A DNA stretch of 64,000 bases from NCBI RefSeq assembly GCF_024679095.1, contig NC_066549.1, positions 4,688,920 through 4,752,919 of the forward strand. Direction: 5' to 3'. Each line of letters starts with the position of its first letter. The stretch's first letter is position 1. The position numbers and the translations under genes were made by a program. Origin of the DNA: Eriocheir sinensis. Lineage: Eukaryota; Arthropoda; Malacostraca; Decapoda; Varunidae. The notes beneath the pieces were generated by a model. The model saw nothing but the letters and a program-made list of their open reading frames with translations, ran no database searches and had not been told where the DNA came from. Positions 1-10,384 of the stretch are shown piece after piece.

Positions 1-210
1 GAAATTAAATTAAACGAAAAAGATAAAGAAGAGGGAGAAAAGAGGAAAAGAAAGATTAGAAGAGAGCAGAAAAGAAGAAATTAAATTAAACGAAAAAGAT
101 AAAGAAGAGGGAGAAAAGAGGAAAAGAAAGATTAGAAGAGCAGAAAAGAAGAAATTAAATTAAACGAGAAAAAAGGGAAAAGATAAAAGTGAGAGAGAAG
201 GAAGTAAAGG
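1..210. repeat. 76-bp purine-rich minisatellite at left edge
   Basis: Two near-identical units start at 1 (76 bp) and 77 (74 bp, lacking one AG). A third begins at 151 and diverges after about 18 bp. Each unit starts GAAATTAAATTAAACGA and is almost free of C and of pyrimidine runs. The first unit starts at base 1, so the array probably extends left of the window. Purine-rich non-repetitive sequence continues to about 340. Open frames on the opposite strand (Phe/Leu/Ser rich) are composition artefacts. Confidence 0.9.
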
Positions 211-460
211 AAAGAGAGAATAGAAAAGAATTGAGGGAGAAGGAAAAATATGGAAGGAAAGGAAAGAAAGGATTGAATAGGGGAAGAAGGAAAAAAATGA
301 AAGGTTAAGGACAGGAAAAGGAAAGAGAAAAGTGAAAGTGACATGTGCAGTTTTATAGTTTTCAGGGTTTTTTTTTCTTTTTTTTTTTTTCGGTAATTTG
401 GTGACTGTCAGTTCGGTCATTGCCTCGGTCATGTTAAAACTCCCTCCAATTTTATAGTGA

Positions 461-512
461 AGGAGGGGAGGAGGAGGAGGAGGAGGAGGAGGAGGAGGAG
501 GAGGAGGAGGAA
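461..512. repeat. (GGA)n microsatellite
   Basis: A GGA tract of about 50 bp with one early interruption. It follows a T-rich run at 368-390. On the reverse strand it reads as polyproline or polyleucine, depending on frame, which is not evidence of coding. Confidence 0.9.
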
Positions 513-608
513 GTAATTTGTTCGCCTCGTTTCTTCTCCAGGATGAAATAAGTTGGATATGACTTAACCTGTTCATTTCCTGCACCATTTATCAATCCTG
601 TATATTTT

Positions 609-706
609 TGTTGTTGTTGTTGTTGCTGTTGTTTTTGGCGATGGTGGTGGTAGTAGTTGTAGTTAGTAGCAGTAGTAGTAGTAGTAATAGCAGTAATAAG
701 AATAAC

Positions 707-765
<59 letters not shown>

Positions 766-831
766 CAATACTAAAAACAAATACTACTTCTAATAATAGT
801 GATAAAAACAGCAATATAATAATAACTAATA

Positions 832-863
<32 letters not shown>

Positions 864-935
864 TCTAATGATAATACCACCAGCACTACCCTCAACAACA
901 ACATCAACAACGTCAATGACCAACATCAACAACAA
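609..935. repeat. Compound trinucleotide block (TTG, GTA, AAT, CAA)
   Basis: Successive blocks are TTG (609-632), degenerate GTGGTA/GTAGTA (640-690), perfect AAT (about 706-756), degenerate AAT/AAC (757-880) and CAA/CATCAA (890-940). Such gradients arise by point mutation inside an expanding triplet array. Asn-, Ser-, Ile- and Leu-rich open frames on both strands are by-products. Confidence 0.9.
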
Positions 936-1060
936 CTGCAGGAAATAGTATTAACATTTTTTTTTATTAATATTCAAACATTTATGTATGCAAAGAGCGT
1001 AGACAAATGATGCCGTATTTTTTTTGGGGTGCTCAGAGCGAACGTGGATAAATATACTGG

Positions 1061-1106
<46 letters not shown>

Positions 1107-1439
1107 CCAGAGGTGAGAAGCCACAGAGCCTGCCTTGCACCTCCCCCGCCTCCCCTCCGAGCCCTCCTCCGAGTGTGGCGGGATTAGTGGAGTGAGGGAA
1201 TGATGTGTGGGCTGGATGGGCTTGAAGTGAAGTCTGATTTATGACCCGGATAGCTGAGGAGTGAGGCAAGGAGAGGGGGAGTACTAGCAATGGGGGAGAG
1301 GTGGGTTCCTGGGGGGAGGGGGGGGAGATAGAAGAGGTGGAGCGGAAAAGAGAAGATTTAGAGAGAATACTACGAGGATTTGAGTTACGGAAAAAAGTTG
1401 AGAAATGGAGGTGAAGTGAGAAATGTATGGGGGTCAGAG
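936..1439. other. Intergenic, includes (AC)n at 1065-1105
   Basis: A perfect 41-bp AC tract lies at 1065-1105. It is followed by G-rich, purine-biased sequence (GGGGGAGGGGGGGGA near 1312-1327). I see no gene or recognisable element. Confidence 0.7.
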
Positions 1440-1700
1440 GAAAACAAGGGTGTTCAGATAGGAGAGAGCTAGGGTGTTTAGACAGGAGCCATTACAGATA
1501 CATGAGAAAGCAAGGGAGCTATACGGGAGACAGGATAAAGCATGAGTATTTAGACATTGTAGGGGAGACAGAAGAAAAAGCAAGGATATTTAGACATTTG
1601 TAAGGGAAATCGGAGAAAGCAAGAGTATTTAGACAGGAGACATAGGGAAGATAGGAGAAATCAAGGTTATAGGATATATAGACATTGAGGGAAGGCATAC
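1440..1700. repeat. Degenerate ~50-60 bp tandem repeat
   Basis: The phrase AAGCAAGRGTATTTAGACA, or a close variant, recurs near 1447, 1470, 1510, 1540, 1580 and 1620. Each copy is followed by a GGGAGACAGRAGAAA-like segment. Units are diverged and of uneven length, which indicates an old array. Confidence 0.65.
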
Positions 1701-1903
1701 TGAAAGAAGAAAAACAGATGTAGAGAAGAAAAATATAAAAAGAAGAAAAAAAGAGCAACAACATCCATATCAACATCAGTAACAACAACATCAACAACAA
1801 CATTAGTAGGGACAAAAAAATTACAGAGGATTGTTGAAGTTTAATTAATTGCCGAAGGAGTAGGAGGGAGATTCGTCATAATTAATGGAATAATATATCT
1901 TTG

Positions 1904-1963
<60 letters not shown>

Positions 1964-2691
1964 CACGGACACTCCCTACCCCTCCCCCTCCTCTTCCTTG
2001 TTCTTAGCAGCCATGTGTCAGTAATCGGGTTGCTGTCCTTTCCCATCCCTTTCCCCCTTCCCCTTCCTCCCCCCCCCCCAGGACACCACCAATAACCTAA
2101 TACGGGCTTTTGGGAAATTGGGAGTATTATCACCCATCACGGAACTGGACAGCTGGGTAATAAAAGATAAAGGGAATTAGAAGTACAAAAGTAGAAAGAC
2201 ACCCAATATAAAGTTAAAATAAAAGTAATAACCCTAACTGGAGCATTACAGAGAGGTGATATATAGCGGAGGGATTCTCAGCGTAGGAAATCCGACTATA
2301 TATTTCCTATAATCTGGTTTGGGTCCCTGGAGCTCCCTGGGCAAAGGTAATCGAGGGTGTGTCATTGGAGGTAAAGTTTGGAGGTTGCCGTGACGGATAT
2401 TTACATTTCCTGCTACCTAGACATTGCCTCTCGATCCCGCCGATGCTTATACTCATGGCGGGCGGAGTGGAAAAATTTGGGCGGCTTTTCCGATACCCTA
2501 CGCCCCTGTCCACCCAGCAGTGAATGGGTACCAGGTATTAATCGAGGGTTGTGTCCCGTTTCCTGGGATCTGTTCCCTTCTATAATTCCTTCTCCTTCTG
2601 TCTCTCTCCGGCATATGACCACAGAAGTTGCGCCGACTAAACGAAACTTTCCAATTTTCCAACTTACTCCTGGCGGAATAAAAAGTACGCC

Positions 2692-2696
<5 letters not shown>
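1701..2696. other. Intergenic, includes (AC)n at 1905-1960
   Basis: A perfect 56-bp AC tract is followed by degenerate GGACAC, then pyrimidine-rich sequence with a C9-10 run near 2071-2080. Sequence at 2100-2690 is mixed in composition with short open frames of no recognised family. Confidence 0.6.

Positions 2697-2760
<64 letters not shown>
2697..2760. repeat. (AC)n microsatellite
   Basis: A perfect 64-bp AC tract. Confidence 0.97.
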
Positions 2761-2762
<2 letters not shown>

Positions 2763-2785
2763 CAACGAACGCATGTGTGAAGTGA

Positions 2786-3980
2786 ATGGCTGTTCCAATG
2801 GCATTTACTCCCTTACTCAAAGATGATGTCAACTTTTGTATCATAATCCTTAAAAGTTTGTTCATATTGGTGTATGACCTTGCAGGTGTTATCTTTATCT
2901 TTAGTAATGAAAGTTGTCCACTCTTAGGTTTCCAACTATACATTCAGTACATACTACCAAGCTGGAGCGTGATGATATCTTAGTTTTTTTTTTTCTTTCC
3001 TATTTCAAATGAAGATTCCCCTGAAAATAATTGTGAATGGATTTATTGCGTGTACGTCAAAGTAACTGATTTTTTTTTTTTTTTCATATTTTAAGGGAGG
3101 CTCTTTTTTTTGTAATGCCTAACATTATTTCAGAGATTCTGGTGCTTAACGTTAGTGTAAAGGGGAATCGTTATGCTACAGCGAGGTAGCTCTGAATCAC
3201 CGGATTTAAAGTTTCCATGAAATATATGATGCAATTGTTATTAGCGAATTTAATATTCATCTGTTAAGTCAATAAACGGAGCAATTTTTTTTCCTGTTCT
3301 AAAGCTGAAAAATATTTTGGTGTGTCGGCGGCAAACATTTATTCAGGGACTGGTAATTACCGTACCTTGAACGCTGGACAATATGTTACAGTGGTGGCAG
3401 CTTTTTGCCACGCATCTGGCAGGCGCGGCGCGTGAGGGGGCCACCCGAGGCAGCTTATGTCGCATGAATATTCACGGGATCGATCAGCTTAACTCTTTAT
3501 CTGTTCCGGGCACACCATGTAGAAATTATTTTTTTGTCACCTCTTTTGTTGAAAGGTTGTAAGATTTATGGTTGACCCTACAGGTGAAAACGATTTTGCA
3601 TATGAGAACTGTTCCATACATTTTATGGATATTTATCATTGCAGTATCGAGACTTCTCACTGCACCATGAAACCTCCCTTGTATTAATTGATGAGTAAAT
3701 GAATCTAGGAATAATTCATCGCACATAACATGAGAAGTGCATTTCGAACGCTGGACATTTTTACGATTATTATTTTCATATGCTGACAACAAATTATAAA
3801 GTAATTTAAATAAATCAACTTTCACCTAAATTGCTGCAGCGTCACCGCCGCCAGCCAGCAGACTGATGCCTAGCTGATTAACGTTTTTCATTTATCACTA
3901 TTGAGCAGCTTTACTGAAGTGGTAGAATTTATTAATTTGGTAAATATAGATATAATTTATTAACTTGTCTCTCTCCCCAA
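2786..3980. other. AT-rich intergenic sequence with a GC-rich patch
   Basis: Mostly AT-rich with several T8-T12 runs. A GC-rich patch at about 3405-3485 contains GCGCGGCGCGTG and the palindrome TGAATATTCA (3465-3474). No gene is supported. A 99-codon open frame on the minus strand (3526-3825) has no recognisable motif. Confidence 0.5.
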
Positions 3981-3983
3981 CAG

Positions 3984-4033
3984 CTGGCAAGTAGTGCGGG
4001 CTGGCGCCGAGTCGGAAGGTCACTGGAGGAAGG
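3984..4033 (+). other. Candidate small exon (50 nt)
   Basis: A pyrimidine-rich acceptor (CTCTCTCCCCAACAG, ending 3983) and a strong donor (AGG/GTGAGT at 4034) bound 50 nt. The interval is GC-rich compared with its flanks and open in two of three forward frames. Both splice signals match metazoan consensus well. The product is unknown, and it could be a non-coding or UTR exon. No start codon or protein family supports a coding role. Confidence 0.35.
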
Positions 4034-4400
4034 GTGAGTGTTCTGCTTTGTGGTTTTCGTAAAAATTATCTGTATTTTCTTAACGCGTGTTTTCTTCAAG
4101 AACTACAAAAATCCGACAATGTTTGATTTGCTATGATAATGAATTAGGGCACGCAAACTAACAGAATTATTGCCAATTTCTGATCGGTACGTCTAATGGT
4201 AAAGCATTTTATTAGAAAATGCATTTTGCCCCGCGGCTTTTTTAATTGAAAGCTCAGTTAATCACTGGGCCTAAACGATAACTGCCACCTAACACCCAAG
4301 AAATTAGGCGCAACCGTGGAAGAGTTATTTGAGGTATGAAAAAAATAAACACTCGTTTTAACGCGAACACTGCGTAGCCCTTGGTGCTGACGTGGAGGCG

Positions 4401-4521
4401 TTTATGGGGGGATTTTACCCCACGAAAGCGTTTATGGGGGGATTTTACCCCACGAAAGCGTTTATGGGGGGATTTTACCCCACGAAAGCGTTTATGGGGG
4501 GGATTTTACCCCACGAAAACG
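4401..4521. repeat. 30-bp x 4 tandem repeat
   Basis: Units start at 4401, 4431, 4461 and 4491. The first three are identical. The fourth has one extra G and one G-to-A change. Each unit holds an imperfect inverted repeat (TGGGG / CCCCA around GATTTTA). There are no spacers, so this is not a CRISPR array. An open frame reads through it as a 10-residue repeat, because 30 is divisible by three. Confidence 0.97.
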
Positions 4522-4820
4522 TTTACCTACGAGTATGTTAGGCACGAAAGTTTACAAATCACGAAAGACGCTCATGTGATTTGTATTCTTCCGTGAAGTT
4601 TACAAGTCACAACAATGCGTGGATGATTAGAAGTGAAAGTAAGAAGAGGAGCCGGTACCGGAATGATCAGGCGCAGATATCTGAGGAAATTGGAAGTGGA
4701 CATCATACCGTGGGGGCAGCTGAAGCTCAACACTTTTCTATCAAGAGCTCTGAAGACACTCATCTGCATCGTCTGCGACGACCCATCACTTGCCAGTAGC
4801 TACCGTGGTGCGGTGCGTAG

Positions 4821-4911
4821 TGTCATAGGACCAACCTCAGGAAGACAACATACAGGTGAAACACTCGTCGCCACTCTGTCGTCTCTGTGCAGGCTGCACA
4901 TTATGTTACAA
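4821..4911 (+). other. Exon-like segment A (91 nt), duplicated
   Basis: It is preceded by AG (4819-4820) and followed by a good donor (GTAAGA, 4912-4917). It is open in frame 2 (30 codons), where it ends on a codon boundary. It aligns without gaps to segment B (65 of 91 bases by hand count, 17 of 30 codons giving the same residue). The acceptor has no clear polypyrimidine tract, and flanking intron-like sequence is about as conserved, so coding status is unproven. No domain was recognised. Confidence 0.22.
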
Positions 4912-5166
4912 GTAAGAGCTTTGCAATAAATCATCTGGTGTTTATTTACAGAGGGTAAATAATAGTAAATATATTTATTGCACATACATCGTTATCTTTA
5001 GTTATACACAAAAAAATCTACCCAGAAGCTGTTGCTTATTTACATGAGGTAAATAATTGTGAAAAAAAATGCTCAAACGTCTTTTGACTCAAAACATTGC
5101 TCTTATAATTTAATAAGTTAATCATCAGTAAATCGGCACCAGAGTGATCAGGCGCGGCGCTTACAG

Positions 5167-5257
5167 TGTCAAAGGACCAACGACAAGAACACGCCACACT
5201 GGTGCCACACCTGTCGCCGTTCTGTCGTCTCGCTGTGGACTGCACAGGATATTATTG
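5167..5257 (+). other. Exon-like segment B (91 nt), duplicate of A
   Basis: Same boundaries and same length as segment A: AG at 5165-5166 and donor GTAAGT at 5258-5263. It is open in frame 2 and also in frame 1. Because 91 is not a multiple of three, joining A and B together would shift the frame. Either one alone joins in frame to the segment at 5520-5624. This is the arrangement expected of mutually exclusive exons, but the acceptor is weak. Confidence 0.22.
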
Positions 5258-5519
5258 GTAAGTACTTCACAATCGACCACTTAGTGTTCATTTACAGGGG
5301 GTAAATAATAGCAAAAATATTTATTACACATTTTTATTTTAAATTCAACAAAAAATCCCCCATAAGGTGATTTTCATTTACATAGGGTAAATGAATGTGA
5401 GAGAATCACTCAAACGTCGTCTTTTGACTCAAAATATCCCTAACAATGATCAATCTTTAATTGTTCACAAATTGGTAAAAGATTTTTGGTAACAAAAAAA
5501 ATGACGCTCTCTCGTACAG

Positions 5520-5624
5520 CAGTGCCAGGAGGCTGTTGCCTTGACAGTTGAAGCTCTTACGACCTGGATGTATGTTGTTCAACGCTCACCTCCTCAGCTT
5601 CAGTCATATCTATACATCGAATCT
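5520..5624 (+). other. Candidate exon (105 nt, 35 open codons)
   Basis: The acceptor GCTCTCTCGTACAG (ending 5519) and the donor GTAAGT (5625-5630) fit consensus. The interval is exactly 35 codons and open in frame 1, while frame 2 stops early. The translation is mixed in composition (Gln, Val, Leu, Thr, aromatic) with no low-complexity bias. No family was recognised. It lies 262 nt downstream of segment B. Confidence 0.32.
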
Positions 5625-5639
5625 GTAAGTATAGTCATA

Positions 5640-5954
5640 TAGTAAATCTTAGTGTTTTTTTGTATTCTTTTTTTTTCAGGTGCCAATAAAACATTTAGTT
5701 TTTGTTACTAGTAATTAAACCAGAACGATAACTAAAAGTGCAAAAGTTCTATTTTTCATATATTTTTACAAATTTAATACATTTTGATCACAGTTATATT
5801 ATTTTGAAAAAAAAGTAAGAGTTTACGTTACTCGGCCATTACGTAAGTGTTCTAGGGTAAGGGTCCATCGAGCCCGTCTGTTATCTTGATGGGAGCTGAT
5901 GGTCGGCTCGTGCTGTCCCATAAAATATAAAAGGTATAGTCAACGTTAGAGATC
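5640..5954. other. Intergenic AT-rich sequence
   Basis: No element or gene seen. It ends at the target-site duplication of the MITE. Confidence 0.5.
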
Positions 5955-5962
5955 CTATACAG

Positions 5963-6155
5963 TAGGGGCTCTTAACCTTTTGATGATCGCAGACCCCCAT
6001 TGGATTGCTCTATATGGTCACATACCTCCTTGCTTGACTGAGAAATCATCATCACCAGTCCTATTTGATATAATAATATATAATACCCTACTACCAGCAT
6101 TTGATTCTCACACCTCCAAGGGGTATGGATACCCCCGGTTAAGAACCCGTGCACA
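5963..6155. mobile_element. hAT-like MITE, 193 bp
   Basis: The left end is TAGGGGCTCTTAACC. The reverse complement of the right end contains GGGTTCTTAACC, so CTTAACC is shared at both ends. CTATACAG (5955-5962) and GTATACAG (6156-6163) flank it as a candidate 8-bp target-site duplication with one mismatch. A GACCCCC near the left end and GGGGTATGG/ACCCCCGG near the right resemble vertebrate hAT-Charlie MITEs. No coding capacity. The right terminus fits the hAT TIR consensus less well than the left. Confidence 0.6.
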
Positions 6156-6163
6156 GTATACAG

Positions 6164-7101
6164 CATGTAGGCGATAAGCCACTCTACTAGGCATTATTTG
6201 ATGACATGGTGAGATAGCTTCTGCAACGGCTACTGAAACTTGAGGTTAGATGTCTTTGTTCAAAGAGTTTTCTTCCAGTAGGGTCGACGTTCTCGAGTTA
6301 GTGTAAGTTATGCTTTTTCAAGAATCATGGTTATGTTGTGTGTACCAGTACTTTCGTATACTCTTGGAAAAGTATCGCAGGAACAGCACTTGAAAATAAG
6401 CATTCGGCGGCGGAAATTGAACACATACCCCAGGCTTGCCTTTGACCTTATACCCCTCCCGCTTACTGGCATTTTTCTTGCAGAACGTTCTGGTGGGCCT
6501 GTTACTGTATTTTAATTTCCGGCGCGAAAGAGCTGTCACAATACGTTTTCCGAACCTTAATAGAACACGAAAGTAGCAAAGTTGATTATCCAAGTGAAAC
6601 ATTCTGATCCTCCCAGGACGTGATGTTATTATTGCACCTGTCAGGAGTATTGGTACTATCAACAAATCTACGTTGTGGAACAGACAAAGAAAATAACAAG
6701 CAATAAGGAGAAATAAGCAGCAGTGAGTGAGGCTATATATGTTGGTAACTAAAAAAAAAAAAGGAGGTTAAATAAATACCCAAAGGCGGTACACAGCTAT
6801 TAGTCCCACAGAGAGGCTTACAAAGGGGCCCATGAATGTGATGCTTAACTTAAACCTGTGCCGCTGCAAGGAATGTTACATTATACGAGCTCTGCAGTGT
6901 TTCTGAGGACCCAGCATCATGAAACACTGAACACGGTGACTGGCAACGTGTCGGGCTCGTTAACCGACTAAGCTTAGCAAGGCAATCTGCAACTCTCTTC
7001 ATGTGCTTCATAAACACCCTTGTACATCCCTTCATTGGAGTCCTCATTGCTGTTCATATTCCCCTCAATGTCAATAGATACACTGCCACATTATTAAAGC
7101 A
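6164..7101. other. Intergenic, no recognised feature
   Basis: Mixed-composition sequence with short open frames on both strands (for example 115 codons on the minus strand at 6318-6665) that match no family I know. An A12 run lies near 6751-6762. Confidence 0.5.
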
Positions 7102-7115
7102 CACGTTTTCATGTA

Positions 7116-7166
<51 letters not shown>

Positions 7167-7296
7167 AGCGGGTTGATGACTGTCTTGGGGCTTACAGGTG
7201 GGCCAGCCAGGTGTGTTAAAGCGGTAATGTGAGTGGCTAGGAGGGAGAGGAAAGAAGGGGTGGGAGGAGTAGGAGGGAAGGGAGGAGAGAGGGAGA
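7102..7296. repeat. Duplicated segment, copy 1, around (GT)n
   Basis: CACGTTTTCATGTAATG, a GT tract (7118-7163) and about 135 bp of unique sequence starting TTGAGCGGGTTGATGACTG recur at 8302-8514. The 3' parts differ at only about two positions by eye, so the duplication is recent. G/A-rich sequence follows to about 7420. Confidence 0.9.
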
Positions 7297-7524
7297 TAAG
7301 AGGGGAGGGTTAGGGGAGAGGGGGGCTAGGCAGACAGGATGGAGTGTGACAGGAAGGGGTAAGGGGAAAATGGAGGGATGGGGGAGAGGAGGGAGAAGGT
7401 AAGGGGAGAGGGGGGTGGAGAAATGCTGTGTATAAAGGGAAAGGCCTGGGACGCATGACGACTTTTTTACTGTCTGTTTGTATTACTTTGCGGTGCATTT
7501 TTGGTGGTATTTTGTTGCTGCTGC

Positions 7525-7528
<4 letters not shown>

Positions 7529-7582
<54 letters not shown>
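7529..7582. repeat. (GT)n microsatellite
   Basis: A perfect GT tract of 54 bp. Confidence 0.97.
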
Positions 7583-7585
<3 letters not shown>

Positions 7586-7864
7586 AGCTATTTAATGTTA
7601 TTTTTTTATCTGTGTGCATTCTATGGACTACAATTGGGAACGAAATATGCTTTTAATGATTTAGAGTATTTTTGGTACCCAATTAACTAACTAGCTATGT
7701 GCGTTTCCTGCCATGTGTACATATTTCGCTTTTTTCACCCAGACAGTATTCCCCTTTTTTTGAGTTTCTGATATATAAGATTGCTGTCGTTTTTCTCGTC
7801 TTTTTTTTCCCAACTGTCATAAAATACGAATATGCGAGTACCTGTTTTTATTTTTTCCACGATG

Positions 7865-7867
<3 letters not shown>

Positions 7868-7930
<63 letters not shown>
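7868..7930. repeat. (GT)n microsatellite
   Basis: A perfect GT tract of about 63 bp. Confidence 0.97.
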
Positions 7931-7932
<2 letters not shown>

Positions 7933-8190
7933 TTATGCTTATACCTGTAATGTTACTCTGTCTGCCGGATGTCTTTTGTGTTGTTTTGTCGTGTAGCGTC
8001 TGTCTGTTTTCATGCTGCGTGTGTCATGTGCTGTGTGATAACTGAGAGTTCATTGCAGAGGGTCTTGTTAGAGTGCTTGGTAGACGCGGCTGGGAATTTG
8101 ATCACACAGGAAGGAAATTAGGCAGAGTCCAGTAAAAGGCCTTGTGTGTATATTTCACCGAGTTGTAACAATTCAAAGGCTATTGTCTCA

Positions 8191-8228
8191 TACTGTTACA
8201 TACATACGTTTTCATGTAATGTGTGTGT

Positions 8229-8289
<61 letters not shown>

Positions 8290-8311
8290 CTGTTACATAC
8301 GTTTTCATGTA

Positions 8312-8382
<71 letters not shown>

Positions 8383-8514
8383 AGCGGGTTGATGACTGTC
8401 TTGGGGCTTACAGGTGGGCCAGCCAGGTGTGTTAAAACGGTAATGTGAGTGGCTAGGAGGGAGAGGAAAGAAGGGGTGGGAGGAGTAGGAGGGAAGGGAG
8501 CAGAGAGGGAGATG
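8191..8514. repeat. Duplicated segment, copies 2 and 3, around (GT)n
   Basis: TACTGTTACATAC, then GTTTTCATGTAATG and GT, occurs at 8191 and again at 8288, giving GT tracts at about 8219-8280 (with one TATG interruption and an AT tail) and 8313-8379. The second is followed by the same ~135 bp as copy 1 (TTGAGCGGGTTGATGAC onward) until 8514. Copy 1 lies 1.2 kb upstream. Confidence 0.9.
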
Positions 8515-9435
8515 GGCTTTGCTGTAGTGCTGGATGCCGCTGTGAACGTAATCGCCACGGAAACAGGAATAATATGTAGGTACCTAAGAACTTAACTGCA
8601 GGTATTTCATTGCCTAGTGGCAGAAGAAATGTCTGTCGGTAAAAACTATAATGACGTACTCGCCAGACAGCAATATAACCAACTACTTTCACAAAGCTAC
8701 CTGTGGATTCATGTGTGTATACTTCATAGAATTGTGGCAGATCAAATTTACCTGGGTCAAAAATGTGATTGTCTACCCTCATAGCAGCAGACACAAACTT
8801 TTATCAGGCTACCTGATGACTTGTATAGGTATTTCATGGGCCGTGGTGCTCGAAAAGCTTCTCCAATATGATGGTCTTCCTTCGAAGCAACCAACTTAAA
8901 CAGCAAAATTAACAACTTATTGTCCTTCAGAAAGTTTCCAGAGAGCTTTTAATAAGGTGTGTCATTGCGTCTTTGCATATACAAAGATACATGAAATAAT
9001 AACTAAAACAAAATAAATGATGGTCTACACTCCAAAACGGGTAATGTAAACAGCAAAAGAGTCAACCAAACATTCCCTCAGAAAGTAGCATCTCGTTAAC
9101 TTAAGTCTACTCATAACGGGAATTTTTTATGCGGAAATGGAAATGAGAGGCTGGTGAACTGCTCGGGGCTTAAAAAGGTCGGAGATAAAGGTTCCTCTTC
9201 AGCCATGCCCCTGCGCCTGGAGAAGGCGTCAAAAGAATAATTCGTAATAAATATTCATGCCTTAAGATATGCCCTTAGGCTCCCGCAGCGCACAGGCGTC
9301 AGGCTCGGCCGTGGCAGGGCTCTCTTTAAGGTTGCCCCTCCCTCTAAACGAGCAGCAATTAACGACTCATCCACCGACGCGCCGCACCCAAGAGTCCTAC
9401 TCCATCACACAGGCACAACTAATGACTTCCACCTC
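8515..9435. other. Intergenic, no recognised gene
   Basis: Mixed composition. A GC-rich stretch at about 9270-9340 is preceded by TAAATATTCATGCC (reverse complement of GGCATGAATATTTA), which resembles the motif at 3462-3472. Confidence 0.45.
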
Positions 9436-9439
9436 GCGC

Positions 9440-9690
9440 TAACGACGAGTACTCATCACTCCCCCGTGAAGCACCGCATCATGCTCACTTTCCAGGAAGA
9501 GGCCTTTTGTAGCAGACCTCGCCCTGTGCTTACAAAGAGGGGCTTCGTATGGCCTCATCCACGCCTCTCTTGATAGCAAGGTAGCGAGCTCGTTCCGAAG
9601 AGCACTCATCACTCCCCAAGAAGCACAGCAGCTTGCTTAGTTTCCAAAAACAAACCCATTAGGACAGCCTCTACTTACGCTGGGCCTCAC
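9440..9690. repeat. Duplicated GC-rich unit, two adjacent copies
   Basis: GACGAGTACTCATCACTCCC (about 9446) and GAAGAGCACTCATCACTCCC (about 9598) are each followed by AAGCACNGCAKC-like sequence, about 153 bp apart. The unit CACGCCTCTCTTG...GGTAGCGAG (9560-9590) recurs at 10427-10452. Confidence 0.75.
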
Positions 9691-9694
9691 GTGC

Positions 9695-9699
<5 letters not shown>

Positions 9700-9725
<26 letters not shown>

Positions 9726-9810
9726 AGGAGACTGGCAAAGAGCAAAAAAAAAATAATAAACAGTAAAACGGCTGCCTCATGTCGCTCTGTATAAAAGGAA
9801 ATAAAAGGAG
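9700..9810 (-). mobile_element. 3' tail fragment of a non-LTR retroelement (poly-T on +)
   Basis: T26 at 9700-9725 is followed by AGGAGACTGGCAAAGAGC, an A-rich spacer and CTGTATAAAAGG. The same order (poly-T, ACAGCAAGGGC, A-rich spacer, CCTATAAAAGC) occurs at 38481-38580, where it follows a clear retroelement C-terminus on the minus strand. This is therefore probably a heavily truncated copy of a related family. The evidence is layout plus short matches. Confidence 0.5.
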
Positions 9811-10384
9811 CCGAATAGTAAGATCAACTTTAATATTGTATAAGCTGGTGACGATAGTGATGATTGATGACAACGATGGTGATGAAAATTTATAAAATCC
9901 AGGATATGCGAGTTTTACTTAATTCAGTAAAAGTACAAATACGTAAAAAACACTTACATAATTGCAACATTTTCATTTCCATTTTAATTTTCAGCGCTGG
10001 GTTTCACATATTGCCATATCAAATGTAATCGTATGAGTAAACTATATGAATGAATTGAAAGTGTTATAAGGTGAAATTATATAAAATGCCTGACACGCGA
10101 GCTTGACTCAGTCCTGTAAAAACATGAACAGTGCCTTTCACTGATAAACTATAGAACCACCTTCCTTCGCGTATTTCCCCTTTACTGTGACAAACTCGAA
10201 CAAGAACGGAGAATCATGACATCTTTTTAACCGATATTTATTAGTCTTTGCGTTTTCCTCCGTCTACTTATGTTAATTGGGTCAGCATGTTGTAGGAATT
10301 TTGCTTTATTAATTTTTACTTCTGGCCTGCCTCCTATGTCTTGAAAAAAAGGTAGCAACCACTTTCCTAATGCCAGCCTCTCGC

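Larger units (their letters stand above)
4645..5460. repeat. Tandem duplication of a ~350-480 bp unit
   Basis: Copy A (about 4645-5128) and copy B (about 5131-5460) align along their length: AATGATCAGGCGC / AGTGATCAGGCGC at the start, TGTCAWAGGACCAAC near 4821 / 5167, and CTCAAACGTC with CTTTTGACTCAAAA near 5072 / 5410. The offset is 482 bp at the start and 338-346 bp later, so about 140 bp (near 4686-4806) is present only in A. Each copy carries two ATTTAC-N5-GTAAAT palindromes. Confidence 0.88.

Noticed and set aside
4401..4521. CRISPR-like appearance of the 30-bp direct repeats
   Set aside because: Units are contiguous with no spacers, in a eukaryotic context. It is a minisatellite.
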